Assembly: GCF_014805625.2 (NCBI RefSeq) | Contig: NW_023998464.1 | Coordinates: 852,078-916,077 of the forward strand | DNA length: 64,000 nt | From: Glossina fuscipes | Lineage: Eukaryota; Arthropoda; Insecta; Diptera; Glossinidae | Direction: 5' to 3' | Shown here: positions 13,637 through 26,849 of the stretch, in pieces | How positions within the stretch are numbered: the first letter of the stretch is position 1 | Layout of the letters: each line of letters starts with the position of its first letter | Made by a program: the position numbers and the translations under genes | The notes under the pieces: model-generated | What the model was told of the DNA's origin: nothing | Seen by the model: only the letters and a program-made list of their open reading frames with translations | The model's database searches: none

Positions 13637-13960
13637 CTAATGAGAGATTCGGAAAGAAATTTCGTTTCTTTGGCCAGAACAAAAGCCCATTGCTTTATAG
13701 TGCATAAATATTTGATCAAGAACAGCAGAATTCAATAGATTTAAATTCTTAGTGATCCCATTAGTTGTCATTCGGGGTTTTGCTTCAATTAAAGCCTTTA
13801 TTTTATCCTTATCAGCTTCTATCACTTGATGCAATAACGCCGAAGTGATATTTTGCAAACCAGTTTTAGCACCGATGTTCTGCCCACTCGTCGCCTCAAT
13901 ACGCTTGCGAGAAGTTTTTCTTGATTGAACATCATTTTTACCTGCCCGCTAGTAAGAAAA
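13637..13960 (-). mobile_element. Mariner transposase remnant (N-terminal helix-turn-helix part)
   Basis: A minus-strand frame reads ADKDKIKALIEAKPRMTTN followed by ITKNLNLLNSAVLDQI. This resembles the second helix-turn-helix of mariner transposases (pattern D...I..L.EANPR.TTREIAE.LN.S.STV..HL; family knowledge). The following WVPHEL block is not readable and the catalytic core is absent, so this is a fragment. Confidence 0.6.
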
Positions 13961-14394
13961 GCAAAGTATGTCCAAAGTGCTGTTCTGGACTTTCCATATT
14001 AAACGAAATTTTTCCACACGAGACTGTGCGCCTCTTATGTGAACTTGCCTGTGAAAGGTTTAAGTATAGAGCTTAAATTTAGCTGTTAGTTGATTTATTT
14101 TTTACACCCACCACCGAAGGGTGCGATCCATTTTGTTAAAACAACACCCAGAGAAAGACTGCAGAGACCCCCATAGTATATAAGTATATACATTATCGAT
14201 CAACACCAAATTTTGAATGGATTTAAGGACATTTGACAGGAACATTGGGAGTTCTTGTATGCAGGTAAGTATTCGCGATTCTATTTTAATATAAAGGTGA
14301 ACGGTACAGAAGATTTGACCGTAGCCGAATATAACTTTGTTACATGTTTTTTTTTTATCAAATCAATTAAACCAGAATGAGAACTCTTGCGCAT

Positions 14395-14900
14395 TAGCAA
14401 AAAACTATACAAAACAAATAAGAAAATTACTTGCGGTCGTGATTCTAAAATAAAAAAAAAACAACTAAATCTCTATGTTCTGCAGTGGCTGTAAGCAGTA
14501 GTAAGTGGGTGCGGCCCCATTTTCAGAAGAAAACTGGAAATTTATGTAGTGAATATTTTGTATTTTACAAGCAATAAGGAAAAAGGACGGAAAGCAAAAA
14601 TATCCCCAGTTTTTGATATACGGACTTGTGGGCGTGTTATAGGCGTGCTCTTTAAAACGTTTGGGTCCCTTTAAAATTTCTCTTGCAAATTTGTAGGTTA
14701 TATTTTCTTTTTCCCGAGCGGGGTATTACGGAGAGATAGGTAGACAGCCAGACGGACAGACGGACATGCATAAATAGATTCAGAACTTGATGTTGATCAA
14801 GAATATATATATTTTGTGGCGTCTCTGAAGTTCTTGCCTTTAAGTTCCTTACGGGTTTTGCACGCGTTTTGACTAAATGAATACGCCCCACTCACTTCGT
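14395..14900 (+). repeat. Dispersed repeat, GTGGGCGTG family (B)
   Basis: Contains GTGGGCGTGTTATAGGCGTG near 14628, 'gcaaatttgtaggttatat' near 14685, GACGGACAGACGGACATG near 14752 and 'gttgatcaagaatatatatat' near 14793. It is the fullest B-family copy in the window. The open frames across it (14652-15039, minus) are repeat shadows. Confidence 0.55.
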
Positions 14901-15547
14901 TGATAAGTATAAAAAGCGTAAACATGGTTTCTAGTTTACATTCCCTACTGGCAAAAGACAAACTTGTGTGAAATTCATTATGAAATAAAGACGATGCAGA
15001 AGGTGTGTGCTTATAAGGTAATGATCCAAGTGAAAACACTATTGAGGGACGCGAGCCTCCCTTAAAGACCTTATACCACTTCGTTTAATATTATTATATC
15101 TTATAACAGCTCTTCATAGTAAGGCTTTATGTGGGGTAGACAAGCGGACAGATAAGGTTAGATCGATTCAGAAAGTGATTAGCGCAAAGCACTTGTACCA
15201 CATTTTACATATATAATCGGAATATAAGTCAAATATTGTGTGTTTACCTCACCTAGTAGGTAAGGATGTTGAAATCTGTTGATTCTTTTTAATACGGTGG
15301 GCGCAGTGGTCGATAGCATTTTTAATTTAAAACTTTGAGTCGGAAACATATTTATTGGCGGAAATTGATGATTCGAATTCTGCTTCTCCTTCACTAATTT
15401 TTACTCTATTGCCGAGTAAGCAAAGGATCTCGGCTAACAACTCCATGGTCATGTGTTCAAATCTCAAGTGCGGTAGAGTTTTTAATAAAGCCGACAGCCT
15501 TAGATGCTAGTCTTTAGTCTTAGAACTTATTTCTTTGGCTAAATTAA

Positions 15548-15595
15548 TAATGATAACAATAATAATAATAACAATAATAATAATAATAATAATAT
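15548..15595. repeat. AAT/AAC simple repeat
   Basis: A run of AATAAT/AACAAT units, directly readable. Confidence 0.85.
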
Positions 15596-18522
15596 TCTAT
15601 TGCTGTTGTGATTGTATTAGAGGCCCCTTTCTTTGATCAAGTTTTCATTTACGTGCTTAAAATAAAAAGTCGAAGGATAGATAGACCGACCGACCATCAT
15701 ATGAGTATTTCATGACGTCCCTTATGAACTTTCGTACGCTTATCTTCGAATGACATAATTAATAAGCCACCATCTTCTGACTGAGGAATGCAAAAGACGA
15801 GAAAAAACGTCATTCAATGGCTAAGCAATTGTGCCAACCTTCAGAATCCAGTTAAATTTTCGAATTTACGAAAAAAATTTTCATCTTACACCAAATTGAC
15901 ATGTTACAAAATATACAATATTATAGATATTAAAGAGAAAATTATTATCTTAAAGTTGCTGATAATTAATCTAATTGAGATTAATTTTCGTTGAAAATTT
16001 TTTGTTATTAAATAAACTAAATAAGTTTTAATTATATTTTTCAGAGCTTTTAACTTATGATAATGAAAATTGAATGCGAACACAGCAATAATGAATATGA
16101 GTAAAATAATAATAAAAAATTTATTCTGTAATATGCATAACGTAAAAAAAAAATTGTTAATTGAATAAAAATGAAGAAAAAAAAGGAAACAAAACAAAAA
16201 AATATAAAGAACAATAATAATATAAATTATAACAAAAAAAAATCTCTGGAAAAATCAGGAGCTCTTATCATGACATTAATTAACTGAAGTAATATTGTTA
16301 TTATCTTCTATTAAGAAAAGTTTGAATAAATGGTTTCTGAAATTCATCTATCTTTCATCATTTTTATTAAATATCTAAACAACTTTTGGCTTTCGCAACA
16401 ACTTTACATAGCTTTTAAATTCTTCATGTTATTAATAATATATTAATATTTGATTTTCATTTTCTCTAAGCATGTCTAAGCTATATGCGATATACAATTA
16501 TATATATATATATGAATTAATTTATTAAACGATACAAAGAATTTAAGTAATTATTAATCAAAATTATCACGAAATGCCTTTAAAAGATTTTTGTTATATT
16601 GTATTTATGTGTATTTTAGTAATAAGCGAATGAAAAATAAATAAACTTTTACTTTAATTTATCTTAAATATACGAGTACATGTTAATAAATAAAAATATT
16701 ATATTAAAACACAATAAACAAAAGAAAAAACATTTTAAAATAATAAAAGAATGCATAATAAATGTGAAAAAAGAACTAATTTGCGTAATATTACAACCAT
16801 TGCATCCGTTTGTGAAACGTAATATTTACTTACTTCATTATAAATGTCTAGCCAAAGACAAGCAAGCGAAAATGCAAAATAAAAAACGAAATATAAAACA
16901 ATTCTTTATCATATATTGCAACTAATTAGATACAAGTAAGGGAATGGCCTTCACCTGATGACGCATTTGTAATAGCTATAGCCTTGAACAGTGTGGCTTT
17001 CACTTCCAACATCTTTGATAAAAGGGCCGATGCTCTTCGCGCGCTAGGAAGGATTTGCGTTTATAATCTATTCTGTTTTTAAATATCATCCGACAAGTAG
17101 TCAGCGAGATGAATGGGCAGAGTTATTGCTCTACCGATGGGCAAATGGACAGACAAAAAAACAAATCGGCTAATTGATGAAGTAACGAATAGATGGAGTT
17201 AGGGACAGATTACAGAGCTAATTAATTAAAAAGCATTGTTAGACAAATTGCTGTACAGACGAGCAGAGAGACATGAACGAACGGGTGGACAGACGGGTAG
17301 ACAAAAAAGAGCGCAGATTAATCGCAGATTAATGCTGAACTACACAGCTGGTAGTGACTATTCGTGTGGCTTAGAGCGAGTAAGTAATTCTCTCTATCCG
17401 TCTGTAGTTGAACCAAGTCTGACCTGAAATATACATCATTCGTATAAGTATTTCCAGACAAAAGTTTGGTAATAACTTTAAATAAGTCTTTGTTATGGAC
17501 CAGCCAGCACATCAACTTCACGCTTTCCTTACGCTATTGTTGTTTTATTGTATTTTTGATTTCCTTATTTTTCAATACTGAAGGAACGATTTAAAGTTTC
17601 AAACAGAATCTGCAAAATATTTATCGTCTATACAGACATATATACCCTACGAAAACTAATGGTTACACAAAGCTAACGGGAATGAAAACTTTAAAATTTA
17701 GAGAAAAAAGCGCTTTGTTAACACATGAGTTGAAACATCGTTTTAATAGCTTTGTTATGTAATTCATATCTTTAAACATCGAAATTTTATCACAGAAAAA
17801 AAAGTTTTTAGTTTTTACTACTATGTGAAAGACATGTTTGTCCTATCATTATTTTCGGCAATACTTCGATGGGTAAATAGATTCAGATTTTCCATGAGTG
17901 ATAGAATCGCCTACTGACTGTTACAACACAAGAACTATCGACGTTTTGCATACACTTATTTCTACTAAAATAAGTCAATTTGACCCATAGCTTTCATAGA
18001 ATAGGGACAGTCAACATATAAAAGGACGCAAACAACAGAGTCGCGCTCGTTTATAACTTTCGACCCCGTAATGGCATGCTATTTATGAATGCCTGTTAGT
18101 AACCCGCTTGAAAGCAGCTTCAATTCCAATTTATTTCCACTTTATCCGTAACTGGATGAAGAATTTGGTAATGTCCCTTAGAGTAAACTGTTATAGAAGC
18201 AATGTGATAGTTCTAGTGTCAAATTACCCGTCTATTTGGCTCAATAGCGGGAGCCCCAGTGTTAAAGCATTATCCCACATACCCCAATAGGGTATTCACT
18301 CTTCTCTATTTACTTAAACGTTCATCAGCGCGATTTCATTTATTTCCATTTTGGGCAAATTTGAACATTTTCATTTTTTCCTCCTCATTATCGTCACAGA
18401 TAGTTAAGATGCTACCATTCAATTTTCTGCTTAAATTGTGAATCATTTTTAGTCTTGTTGTTTGCGAGAAGTCGTCATAAATTTTCAATATAATAAATCT
18501 TGTGAACAATTTATTGAAAAGT

Positions 18523-18586
18523 ATGTTTATTTATATCTTCTTCTTAGTGATTTGCTCCGGATTTTTGCATCACATTAAAATCACAG
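18523..18586 (+). CDS. Signal-peptide exon of Ly6 gene 2
   Basis: The ATG opens a 21-codon hydrophobic leader (MFIYIFFLVICSGFLHHIKI...) and runs into a donor AG|GTAGGT in phase 1. That phase matches the phase-1 acceptor of the cysteine exon at 22553, giving ...IT-G-LECYVC. The exon is assigned by phase and by its leader character; no transcript supports it. The intron would be 3966 nt. A TCATTT Inr-like hexamer lies near 18442. Confidence 0.7.
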
Positions 18587-21500
18587 GTAGGTTTTAAAAT
18601 TGTTGGCTTTTATCAATTAAAAGAAGGTGAAATTTTTAAGTGTCTAACAAATTTTATTAAATTATGACCAGAAATTATGTGTGTGTAAGAAACATATAAT
18701 CTTTGTGCTGACATGTTCCCGCCAAGTAAAAATTTTTTCTTTGTTTTTTTGGAGAAGTAATAATATTCAACTGGGCGGGAGAGGTACTAGCGTGGGGAGT
18801 AAAATTATTTTATGTGAGTACAATGCCACTATACATACTGCCCATATACAACAAATAATCTATAAGTAAGCTTTTGGTCGTAAATGAATTTAAATACAGT
18901 TCCATGCTCACGTAGGGACGAACTCTTGGTTACATTAAATTCCAAATATAAAAAATTCCCCCATTTTAAAATCTTCCATCGATAAACAACGAATTCATGA
19001 GTCATTTTACAAATGCTTTCAAAATGGCTCCTTCATAAAGGATTTTTGCGAAATATCATCCCCAAAGGGGATGAGAACAATTTCCCGGAAGCAATAAACG
19101 CTTTACCAGGCATCTAAATATGAAGATAAGTAGAATGTTCCTATAGAAAATATTTGTTTATTGTAGGAAAATAAAAAAGCGATTTTATACAAAACATTGG
19201 CCATCGCTGGTCTTACATTTTTCCACGCGTCTGCCAATTCGTAGTTGCCACGGCAAAAAAAACTGTCGCTCCTTTAATGCAAACTAATTTCGCACATTTT
19301 CATACGAAGTAGAGCACTGCTCAGCAAGTGAGTGTAGTTGCAGAGAAGGATGCCTGCTTAGCGAATTAATCACCGGGCTTGCACTTGCCAGTTGTTTTTC
19401 CATGTGGATGAATTGAGGGATGGTCATGTAAAAAATCACCTTGCGTTGCTTTTCTAGGTATTCTATCCGTTGCTTTTTGAATCAAGTAGTGGTTGTTAGT
19501 AGCGTTAACCGTTGTGCGAGAGTGGGAACTTTAGACAGACAGACGACGATGCTCTTATCACCTATGGTGCAATAGCAATTCGGTCTTACGGTAGATTTTG
19601 ATGCTACGTCTGGATCTACCCATGAATTCTTAAAATAGAATCACTTCTCATTCACCGTAAAGGTACGATGCGAAAACGGTCTTCCTTTGCATCGTTCAGG
19701 CATAGAAAAAACGCTTTCGGCAAATGCTCTTTGCCTCACATGAAAACCCCAACACTTTCGATGTTAGAAAAAAATGTTTGCGTTGTGATATGTGTTCGTA
19801 TTAGGAATGGTTGTTGTTGCGACTAGATGATCTGCTTGTTGGGGCAGTCATATTATGCCTTAAATATTTTTGATACACTTCTTCTTATGCTGTCTTCACC
19901 TAAAAATATGAAAGACAATGTTCATCTCTGTCCCTTGCAGCAGGTATCAGACGGATAATATTAATGATCGTATTCAAGTTTATAAATATCGAAAAATAAT
20001 TCCGTTACCCAACCGCTGAATACTTAAAAGGGTTCATTTATCACTTAGGAGCGTAGTGATGCGTATCCCCCCTTTATAAAGTTTTGCAATTTAAAAAGTG
20101 ACTTTGTGAAGTGAAATGTAATCTTAATTCGGACGTCTGTCTATGATGAGTACATCAAAGATATGAATTTCCCATTTATTTTTTAAGCGTTTTTGATATT
20201 CATCGTATGCCGCCCTTTTAAAATGGGAGTATTTTTGAGTAAAGCGAATAGCGGATGCAATTTACTTACTTATCTAGCGTTTGAAGCGATTATTACGATC
20301 TCAATGCTTTCCTGTCACTCATTCAAAAACGAAATTTGCAGCCAAAAAGGGGGAAAATTGGCTGATAAGTTACAAACATGGAAAGTAATTTATATTCTAT
20401 ACATTTTTGACATTTAAGTGTTGATGTAAGAGCCTGAGGGACAAGAGTCAATGCATGCCTAGAAGATTTTACTGCATAGCCAGAATTAAATTGTCTTCCT
20501 CTTAATAAGTTGTCCAAATTTGCGGGAAGCACGGTGATCAGTGAGGGCGACGTCTGCAGAGTAGGGCGGATAATGCGGAAGCTCGCACTCCAATTTCTGT
20601 AGTTTTGATCTAGTTTTAAGGTGCAATAGCAAAGGAGTTGATCTGTTGGTTGATATAGGATGATTTTCTTCAAATTTTCGCACCAAGTCCAAGGCCAATT
20701 AGTTGCATTATATTTCTTGTCACGCAGAGTTCGAAAATCAAGTAAATGTTCGAGTGCATTGGCCAAAATTACAATTTGTACACAAGGCGGAGTATGAAGT
20801 GTGTAGGCAATGGCTTTTGGTTCGAACGCTGCCAAATGGTATCGAAATATATTTTCTACATTTCTACATTTATGTGTTATATACGAAGTACTATGACCGT
20901 TGTACGAATTTCGTACATGTAAACGCTTTATACAGAGTACAACTACATATAAACGCAGTGTTGAGTGTTAAAAATTTCAGCCCACACCAAAGCCATACTT
21001 TTTTTCGCCCTCTTAAATTTATTTCCGAACCATAAACAAAAAAGAAAAAAATTTCGCTTTATAAAGTTATTATAAATAATTTTTTGATTTGGAATTTATT
21101 ATCCACAAAAGAAGGTCGTTTATTTTTAAATTTCGAAGAACTTCATGTTGATAAATTTAAAGGAAAAATTTGTAATAAACTGGCCGAAGGCGTTATCCAT
21201 AAATGTAGGAAAACATAGAAAAATGTTTTTTATTGAGGAGAATGAAAATTTAAAAATGTAAAAATTTTCTAAAAATAAGAAAATCTCTTATTTAATTTAT
21301 TTGTTAATTTCATTTAAAATTAGAGTTTACACATTTTCCTTGAAGAAACCAAAGCAAATAGGTTGACTCAGGAAATGTATCGCAACTGTTTATCTTTGAA
21401 ACATGTATACATTTCTTATCTTTTCACCTACCTGTCAGGCGAGGGCGGCCAACATTTGAACCACCGTGGACGGCATATCGTGAAAATGAATTTGTGGTTG

Positions 21501-23600
21501 TTTCTTTTAATGACTTATTAGTTGATTGCTTTAGCTTAAGTGATTAATGCGAGTTTTATAGGAAAAGAGGGAGAAGAGAGATTAGCTCAACAATTTTTTG
21601 TTCGTGTTTATCGCTGTGTCCGTAGACTTTTCCTAGTTTCAGAAAATTATTTAAATTAGAGAGGAAATCATTTGTAAACTTTTTTTTCATACCCTACTTC
21701 AGAAGTCAATATATCCCGTGGCCAACAATGAAAGTACACCCAAAAGCTCCGAAGTGATCTCAAATGATTTTATTATCGTTTTCCATCTTCCCCGATTAGG
21801 TGAAATTCGACTCACAAAACCGATTTAAATTTACTCTCCTTGACAGCTAATAATTCTATGTGCTTCGTAGAGGCTTATAATCAAGAATCCTTTGCCTATT
21901 GTGTCGGAGTACTGTTTTTTGTCCAAACCGACTTTTTCCACTGGCTGATTTAATGGATAGCCTATTCGTAATTCCCACTTTTCATTGCCTATAGCAAAAA
22001 CATTATTCTCTCGTAGTAAAACGTAACGCTGATTACCGTAGTAATATAACACTAAGTTTTTAAATGTTCTCCCCATGAATTGAAGACAGTACTCTCTTCC
22101 ACTTTGATCATTTCTTATCGTTCAATTGCTTTCCCGTTGATATAATTGTTCGGACAAATTACGTTTTTAATCTGTTGATCGTCAATATTTATACGAAATT
22201 AATTGATCTTTTATGAATCTAACGCATGATTGAACGGCATTTGGATTGGCAAGTATAGGTTTGACATACCTGCAATACATTTACATTTGGAATTGGAAAA
22301 GAAAAAACGATATGCGGTTTTTTTTCGTATACATCTGTGTATATATTAGAGTTATTGTAGATAAAGTTCTGCTTTGGCAATGACATTATTCTCTACATTT
22401 CTTTTGAGGGAAGATATAGAGACTTCGACCTACATACGCGCATAATAGCATAAGTGTATATTGTAAAGTATAGAAAGTAACATTTTTCTCAATTTCCGCT
22501 ATCGGAAATTTCGTTTTTTTGTAAACTTGGTTCTCTTCCTTTACTTTTTCAGGCTTAGAATGCTATGTTTGCGATGACTGTAATGATGTGAAGGATTTTA
22601 AAAATTTACAAATATGCGAGGAAACGCCTGCGATAGACATTTACAGTTCAACGACCTCGATTCCCGTAGATTTTCCCCAAACTTTCGAAAATGCAACCGT
22701 TAAGTTAACTAACACAAAGTCACCAGAAAAGGAAGAAGGTTCAGGTGCAATCGAAAACAGTGACCTCGAATATGAAGATTATGAAGTAATAAGGGGAAGG
22801 CCCCCATATAGTATACAAGATCTCGATGAAGAAGTGTATCCATCGTATGAAAAGTCAACGACCGCATCAAGCCAAATTCTCGCTATCAAAGAAGACCACC
22901 ATATTCAGCGTGAAGCATCCAACAAACCCTTAAGTTTTCAAAAAAATATTTGGATAGAGTATGATCTGGAATATGAAGAAGATCCTTTTGTAAGAAATCG
23001 AAAAGCACATCTTACGAAAAGCTTGAAAACATTTGCACCACCTGTCGTAGCATCAAATAAAAGCAAACGAAAAGTTAATATTAAAAGCCAGCATGTTCCG
23101 CAAGTAATCCTTGATTACGACAGTAAAGAAGATTACATAGATAATGGTTTTGTAAACAGAGATCCTTCTCTTACGGAGACTTACACTAAGCAATTAAACA
23201 ATTTACCATACGCTCCGCGGGAATCCTACAAAAGCAGCGCTGCAGTGTGCTACTTGATTAAAGTGACAAGTATTTACATCGCTTGTATTTATTGCTTTTA
23301 CTTGACTAAATAATATATATTTTTCCCCTCATTTCATTGTAATGCATACGTACAGTTAACAATACCCTGGTCACTAAACGCGGCTGCAGCAATTTGATTA
23401 ATGCTAGCAATCAATTGACTTGCCAATCTCTGCATAATGATGCTCCTCTGGAGATTTGCCACATTTGCAACGCAAATGCTTGCAATAAATTTCTAGCTGC
23501 GGACGATGGCGAAAACCTTGGAAATTCTGTAAATATCGCTGCTAATATCAACTTAAGTGTGTTGCTTTCAATTTTTATAATGTTTGTACCTTTGCTTTAA
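18523..23600 (+). CDS. Ly6/uPAR protein gene 2 with long acidic-tyrosine insert (341 aa)
   Basis: Exons are 18523-18586, 22553-23269 and 23356-23600. They sum to 1026 nt, an exact frame, with both introns in phase 1. The protein has a signal peptide (about 1-21), then cysteines 25, 28, 31 and 43 (LECYVCDDC...IC), a 210-residue insert, C254 (CYLIK), R-G-C271, C283, ICHIC (295, 298), C303-N304, and a hydrophobic tail (about 325-341) fitting a GPI-anchor signal. This is the complete ten-cysteine Ly6 pattern ending in CN. The insert is acidic and tyrosine-rich (EYEDYEV, EYDLEYEEDPF, LDYDSKEDY), with Ser/Thr near its start, and looks disordered. The 23269 donor (CAA|GTATTT) is moderate. Reading through it would give a frame stopping at 23313 that loses C6-C10, so the spliced form is preferred. 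The role is inferred: an extracellular three-finger protein. The first intron holds a mariner remnant. Confidence 0.8.
20323..20840 (-). mobile_element. Mariner transposase remnant in intron 1 of Ly6 gene 2
   Basis: Minus-strand frames read LQKLECELPHYPPYSADVAL (frame A) and then, after a frame change, NLLRGRQFNSGYAVKSS. This follows the mariner order LG(W)E.L.HPPYSPDLAPTDYHLF...L.GK.FNS...AVK (family knowledge). The catalytic Asp of SPDLAP is still seen in the variant SADVAL. Frameshifts make it non-functional. The 170-codon frame covering 20323-20835 is a chance concatenation over this remnant. Confidence 0.75.
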
Positions 23601-23715
23601 ATAAAAATGAGATAAAAAAGTTTTCTTTGGAAAAATCGAATTTAAATTTAATTGAAATTTCAATAAGCAGAAAATATTGGAAAAAGAAAATCCAATAAGA
23701 GTTCTTGAAGAGTGA

Positions 23716-23721
23716 AATAAA
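23716..23721 (+). terminator. Poly(A) signal of Ly6 gene 2
   Basis: AATAAA about 116 nt after the stop codon at 23600, followed by an A-rich then T-rich segment. A nearer AATAAA overlaps the stop itself and is too close to be the likely signal. Confidence 0.5.
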
Positions 23722-25164
23722 CAAATATTATCAAAAAAAAAAAAGAAAAAAACTTTATTTTTTGGACTTTTTTTACGGCAGTCTGTAGATTACTTTGCTT
23801 AATGCAACTGTTTTTTGTAATTATGAATCAACACTAATAGGGTGTGGATGGTAGAAAATATTCGAAGATTACGGTTTCGATCAATCATTTACATTGACCT
23901 ACAATTCGAAACAACTCGGAAAACTCATCACAGTTACATTCAAGATATCATCAATAGAGCTTAGCGGTAGTTTAACATTAAACCATTTTGATTTGTGTTT
24001 TGGAAAAAAAAGGCACTGCAGTTTGTGTTACTGAGGAGGAGTTCAATCACCTTGGAGACGAATGATAATTCGAATTTTTTAATATACAGTATTTTTAACA
24101 CATTTTCCCTTCTTAACCTCACACTACCACTTCAAAGAAGACTATAGGCGCCGATTAACTTCTTAACCTTAATCGATACGCTTAGTATTGTGACGAATCG
24201 CGTCGCTATGTATTTGAAAGGCTAACAAACAGAAACGAGTCCGTCCATGGCGGACAGAAAGGACTCAATTGACTCAACATTTCGGGGTAGAGCTCCATCA
24301 AGTTACAGTGCATACCATTTCAGAACAGTAACCGTCGTAGCACATTGGACAATCCCTTTGCGAGCTACGAACAAAAGTAAATAAGAAATATATTTGCAAA
24401 TTTTTGACCAAACGGATCTTACCTTTCCGCGATACTTCATTCCTTTATAACTAGAAGCTTGTGAGGCACATCGTGATACGATTCGTTATAAAAACGAAAA
24501 GACTCCATTTTTACATTGTGGCTAACTTCAAATCTACAAATTTTTTCCTTAGCGTTAAACGTTAATTTACAGTAAAGAAAAAAATGTTGCAAAGGCAATA
24601 TGAGCTAATCGAACAATTTAAACAAACAACCAAGAATTTATGATTAAAGAAAAGTTTGGAAACAAATGCGCATAACTGTGGAAGTGCTGTTTAAAAAAAT
24701 CACGATTTACAATTCACGCAAGAGCACCTTTTTTGTTTCAAAAAGAAGTCAGCTACAAAATTATTAAAATTTTTTTTTTTTCAAAATTGCGATTAAATTG
24801 CAAGGGTGTGTGCCAGGGTCAATTGCTTTCATCTTCACTAGCTTGCTATTTTTAAAAAAATCAGGCCTGTGCTTGTTCGGACTGGATCCTCATGTCGAGA
24901 TTTGGAAATTACTTTATTTTCGAATAAATTTTTCGATTTGGAATAGACATTTATTAGCAAGCTTTTGCACAAAAAAAGAAGTTCTGTAAATATAGTCGCG
25001 TGGGCTAAATTTTTTTAATTTTCTGCCTTTGTAAGTGGAGTCCTCCACAAAATAAATACAAAAAATTCCAGACTTCTTTCTTTCATAAGTTATGAGTAAT
25101 GAACAAATACCCATAGATTTTCGTTTGGAGAAACGGAGACGCATGTAGTTTACGCTTTACTATG

Positions 25165-25400
25165 ATCGTCTGCTTTAACCAATATATCCCAACTTCGTAT
25201 GTTTCCGCCATGTCGATAGCTTAATTTTTGCGATCAGAAGAATGTTTAATATAGACGTTACACGGACAGACAGACAGACAGATAGATGGGCGGACTTGTT
25301 TAAATCGATTTACAATTTGCCGCTGGTTAATAATACGTATACTTTATGGGGTTTCTGAAGCTTCGCTGTGGGTGCTGCAATTGCGATCGGTGCAAGATCG
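25165..25400 (+). repeat. Dispersed repeat (B family), (GACA)n bearing
   Basis: ACACGGACAGACAGACAGAC near 25260, then 'taaatcgatttacaatttgcc' and 'tacgtatactttatggggtttctgaagc', the same module order as near 14752-14830. The ends are approximate. Confidence 0.5.
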
Positions 25401-25591
25401 GTACATTTTAAAATAAAATTTCCCATAAGGAATCTTTCAATATAAGGTTTGGTGCACACATCTGAGATAGCGTCTGGAAGCCCTACAGTAATGCTTCTGC
25501 TTTTTGTTTCACGTCTAGAGTAAAAATATTTTCCAGAATCACTTTTATTACGTAACTCTTTGAAGATATTACGCAGATGTGTCGATGAATA

Positions 25592-25592
<1 letters not shown>

Positions 25593-25618
<26 letters not shown>
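25593..25618. repeat. Homopolymer T26
   Basis: Twenty-six consecutive T, directly readable. It could be the A-tail of a retroposed sequence on the minus strand, but I see no recognisable retrocopy next to it. Confidence 0.8.
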
Positions 25619-25622
<4 letters not shown>

Positions 25623-26849
25623 ATAGTCATTACCCCGTTTTACTCAAGTCTGATTACTTTTAAAAGTTGCTTTAAGGAAGTAAAGTAAAAACTGTAGGAA
25701 TTGAAGCAAAATGTTTGATGCGTTCAACTTGGATTATAAATTTTTTTGCTTATATTTGATGAATAAGAACACAACCAGTTTTTGCGTTACTTTCATATGT
25801 TGCGCATGCATATTATTGTTTTTTTTTGTCATATATGAAAATAAATTTTAATATTTGGTACATGTTTTATATATTGCCAAACGTCATGTGCCCGTGGGGA
25901 TGAGAAATTTCACGTAATGTAAAAGAAGTAAAGGTTTCCTGGCAAAAAGTGAAATTAAAAGATGACTAAGTTAAAAAAGTTAGATGAGTGCAGAATTTTC
26001 TTCTCCCTACAAACGAAACTACAGGGAGTTAGCTGTCAGCTGTGTAGAATTATTAAGAAGATTACAATATACAATTGCATGTACAGTAATAGTATTTTGC
26101 TTTCCCTAATTCGGTTTCGTTTTTCCTCTTTTTTACAAGGTTACGCCTGCGCTTGAGTCTCATTCACGTAAAATTGCAGTTTGTTGTTTCAAACTCGACG
26201 ATTGCCCAAAACAATGCCCTAAAAGATCTCGAAGCGTTATCTCGATCAAATATAAATATTTCTAAATTTAATGAAAAGAAATGTGAAATTAGTGTACTCT
26301 CCTCCATGCTTTGGAAGCATTTATAAAAAGATTCATAAATAAATGAATAATAAAACGAAACTCATACGCAGTTTATGAATAAACCAAACTTTCTGTAACA
26401 AATCTTAAAATAACAACATAGAGATTATATCAGGCATGGACAGAATTTTTTCTCACCCTACTGCCAACTTGCTTTTGGAAAAGAAAGCTTTGTGCAACAA
26501 TACCTGAGAAGAGACGATATGTCATCGCGTTTGATTATGCAAAAGAAGTTATGCATTTAAGTTAATGGATTTCAAATCACTCCTCTTACTTTTAGATAAA
26601 ATTTTGAAGTTGTTATTACAACTTCTACAGACGTAGACGTAGATGGAGGTAGATGGACTTGGCCGACTAGATTTCACTAACCACATTGATCAAGAATAGT
26701 ATCTTTGATGCTATTTTCTACATATTACATAAAATATAATAAACTTAAGAAGGCCAACCAAGTTAGCCAATAGTATAGTGAATATAGTATATAATAATGT
26801 GCAGTAGTATATAATGTAGTATATAAAAGTTTATAGAAGCATACATGTA

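Larger units (their letters stand above)
11457..18522. other. Gene-poor interval between Ly6 genes 1 and 2
   Basis: I see no supported gene. It is very AT-rich, especially 15.9-16.9 kb. It holds a GA microsatellite (about 12738-12783), a mariner remnant (about 13637-13960), a B-family repeat (about 14395-14900), AAT-type simple repeats (about 15548-15595) and further fragments with GACAGAC runs near 15100-15185 and 17100-17330. The open frames at 11602-12178 lie in the probable 3' region of Ly6 gene 1 and have no recognisable domain. Confidence 0.5.

Noticed and set aside
15904..16197. Phe/Ile-rich minus-strand ORF in extremely AT-rich DNA
   Set aside because: The composition is explained by AT richness and it has no domain or start context.
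22588..23313. Single-exon reading of Ly6 gene 2 to the stop at 23313
   Set aside because: It would lose C6-C10. The phase-matched donor at 23270 and acceptor at 23355 restore the full Ly6 pattern.
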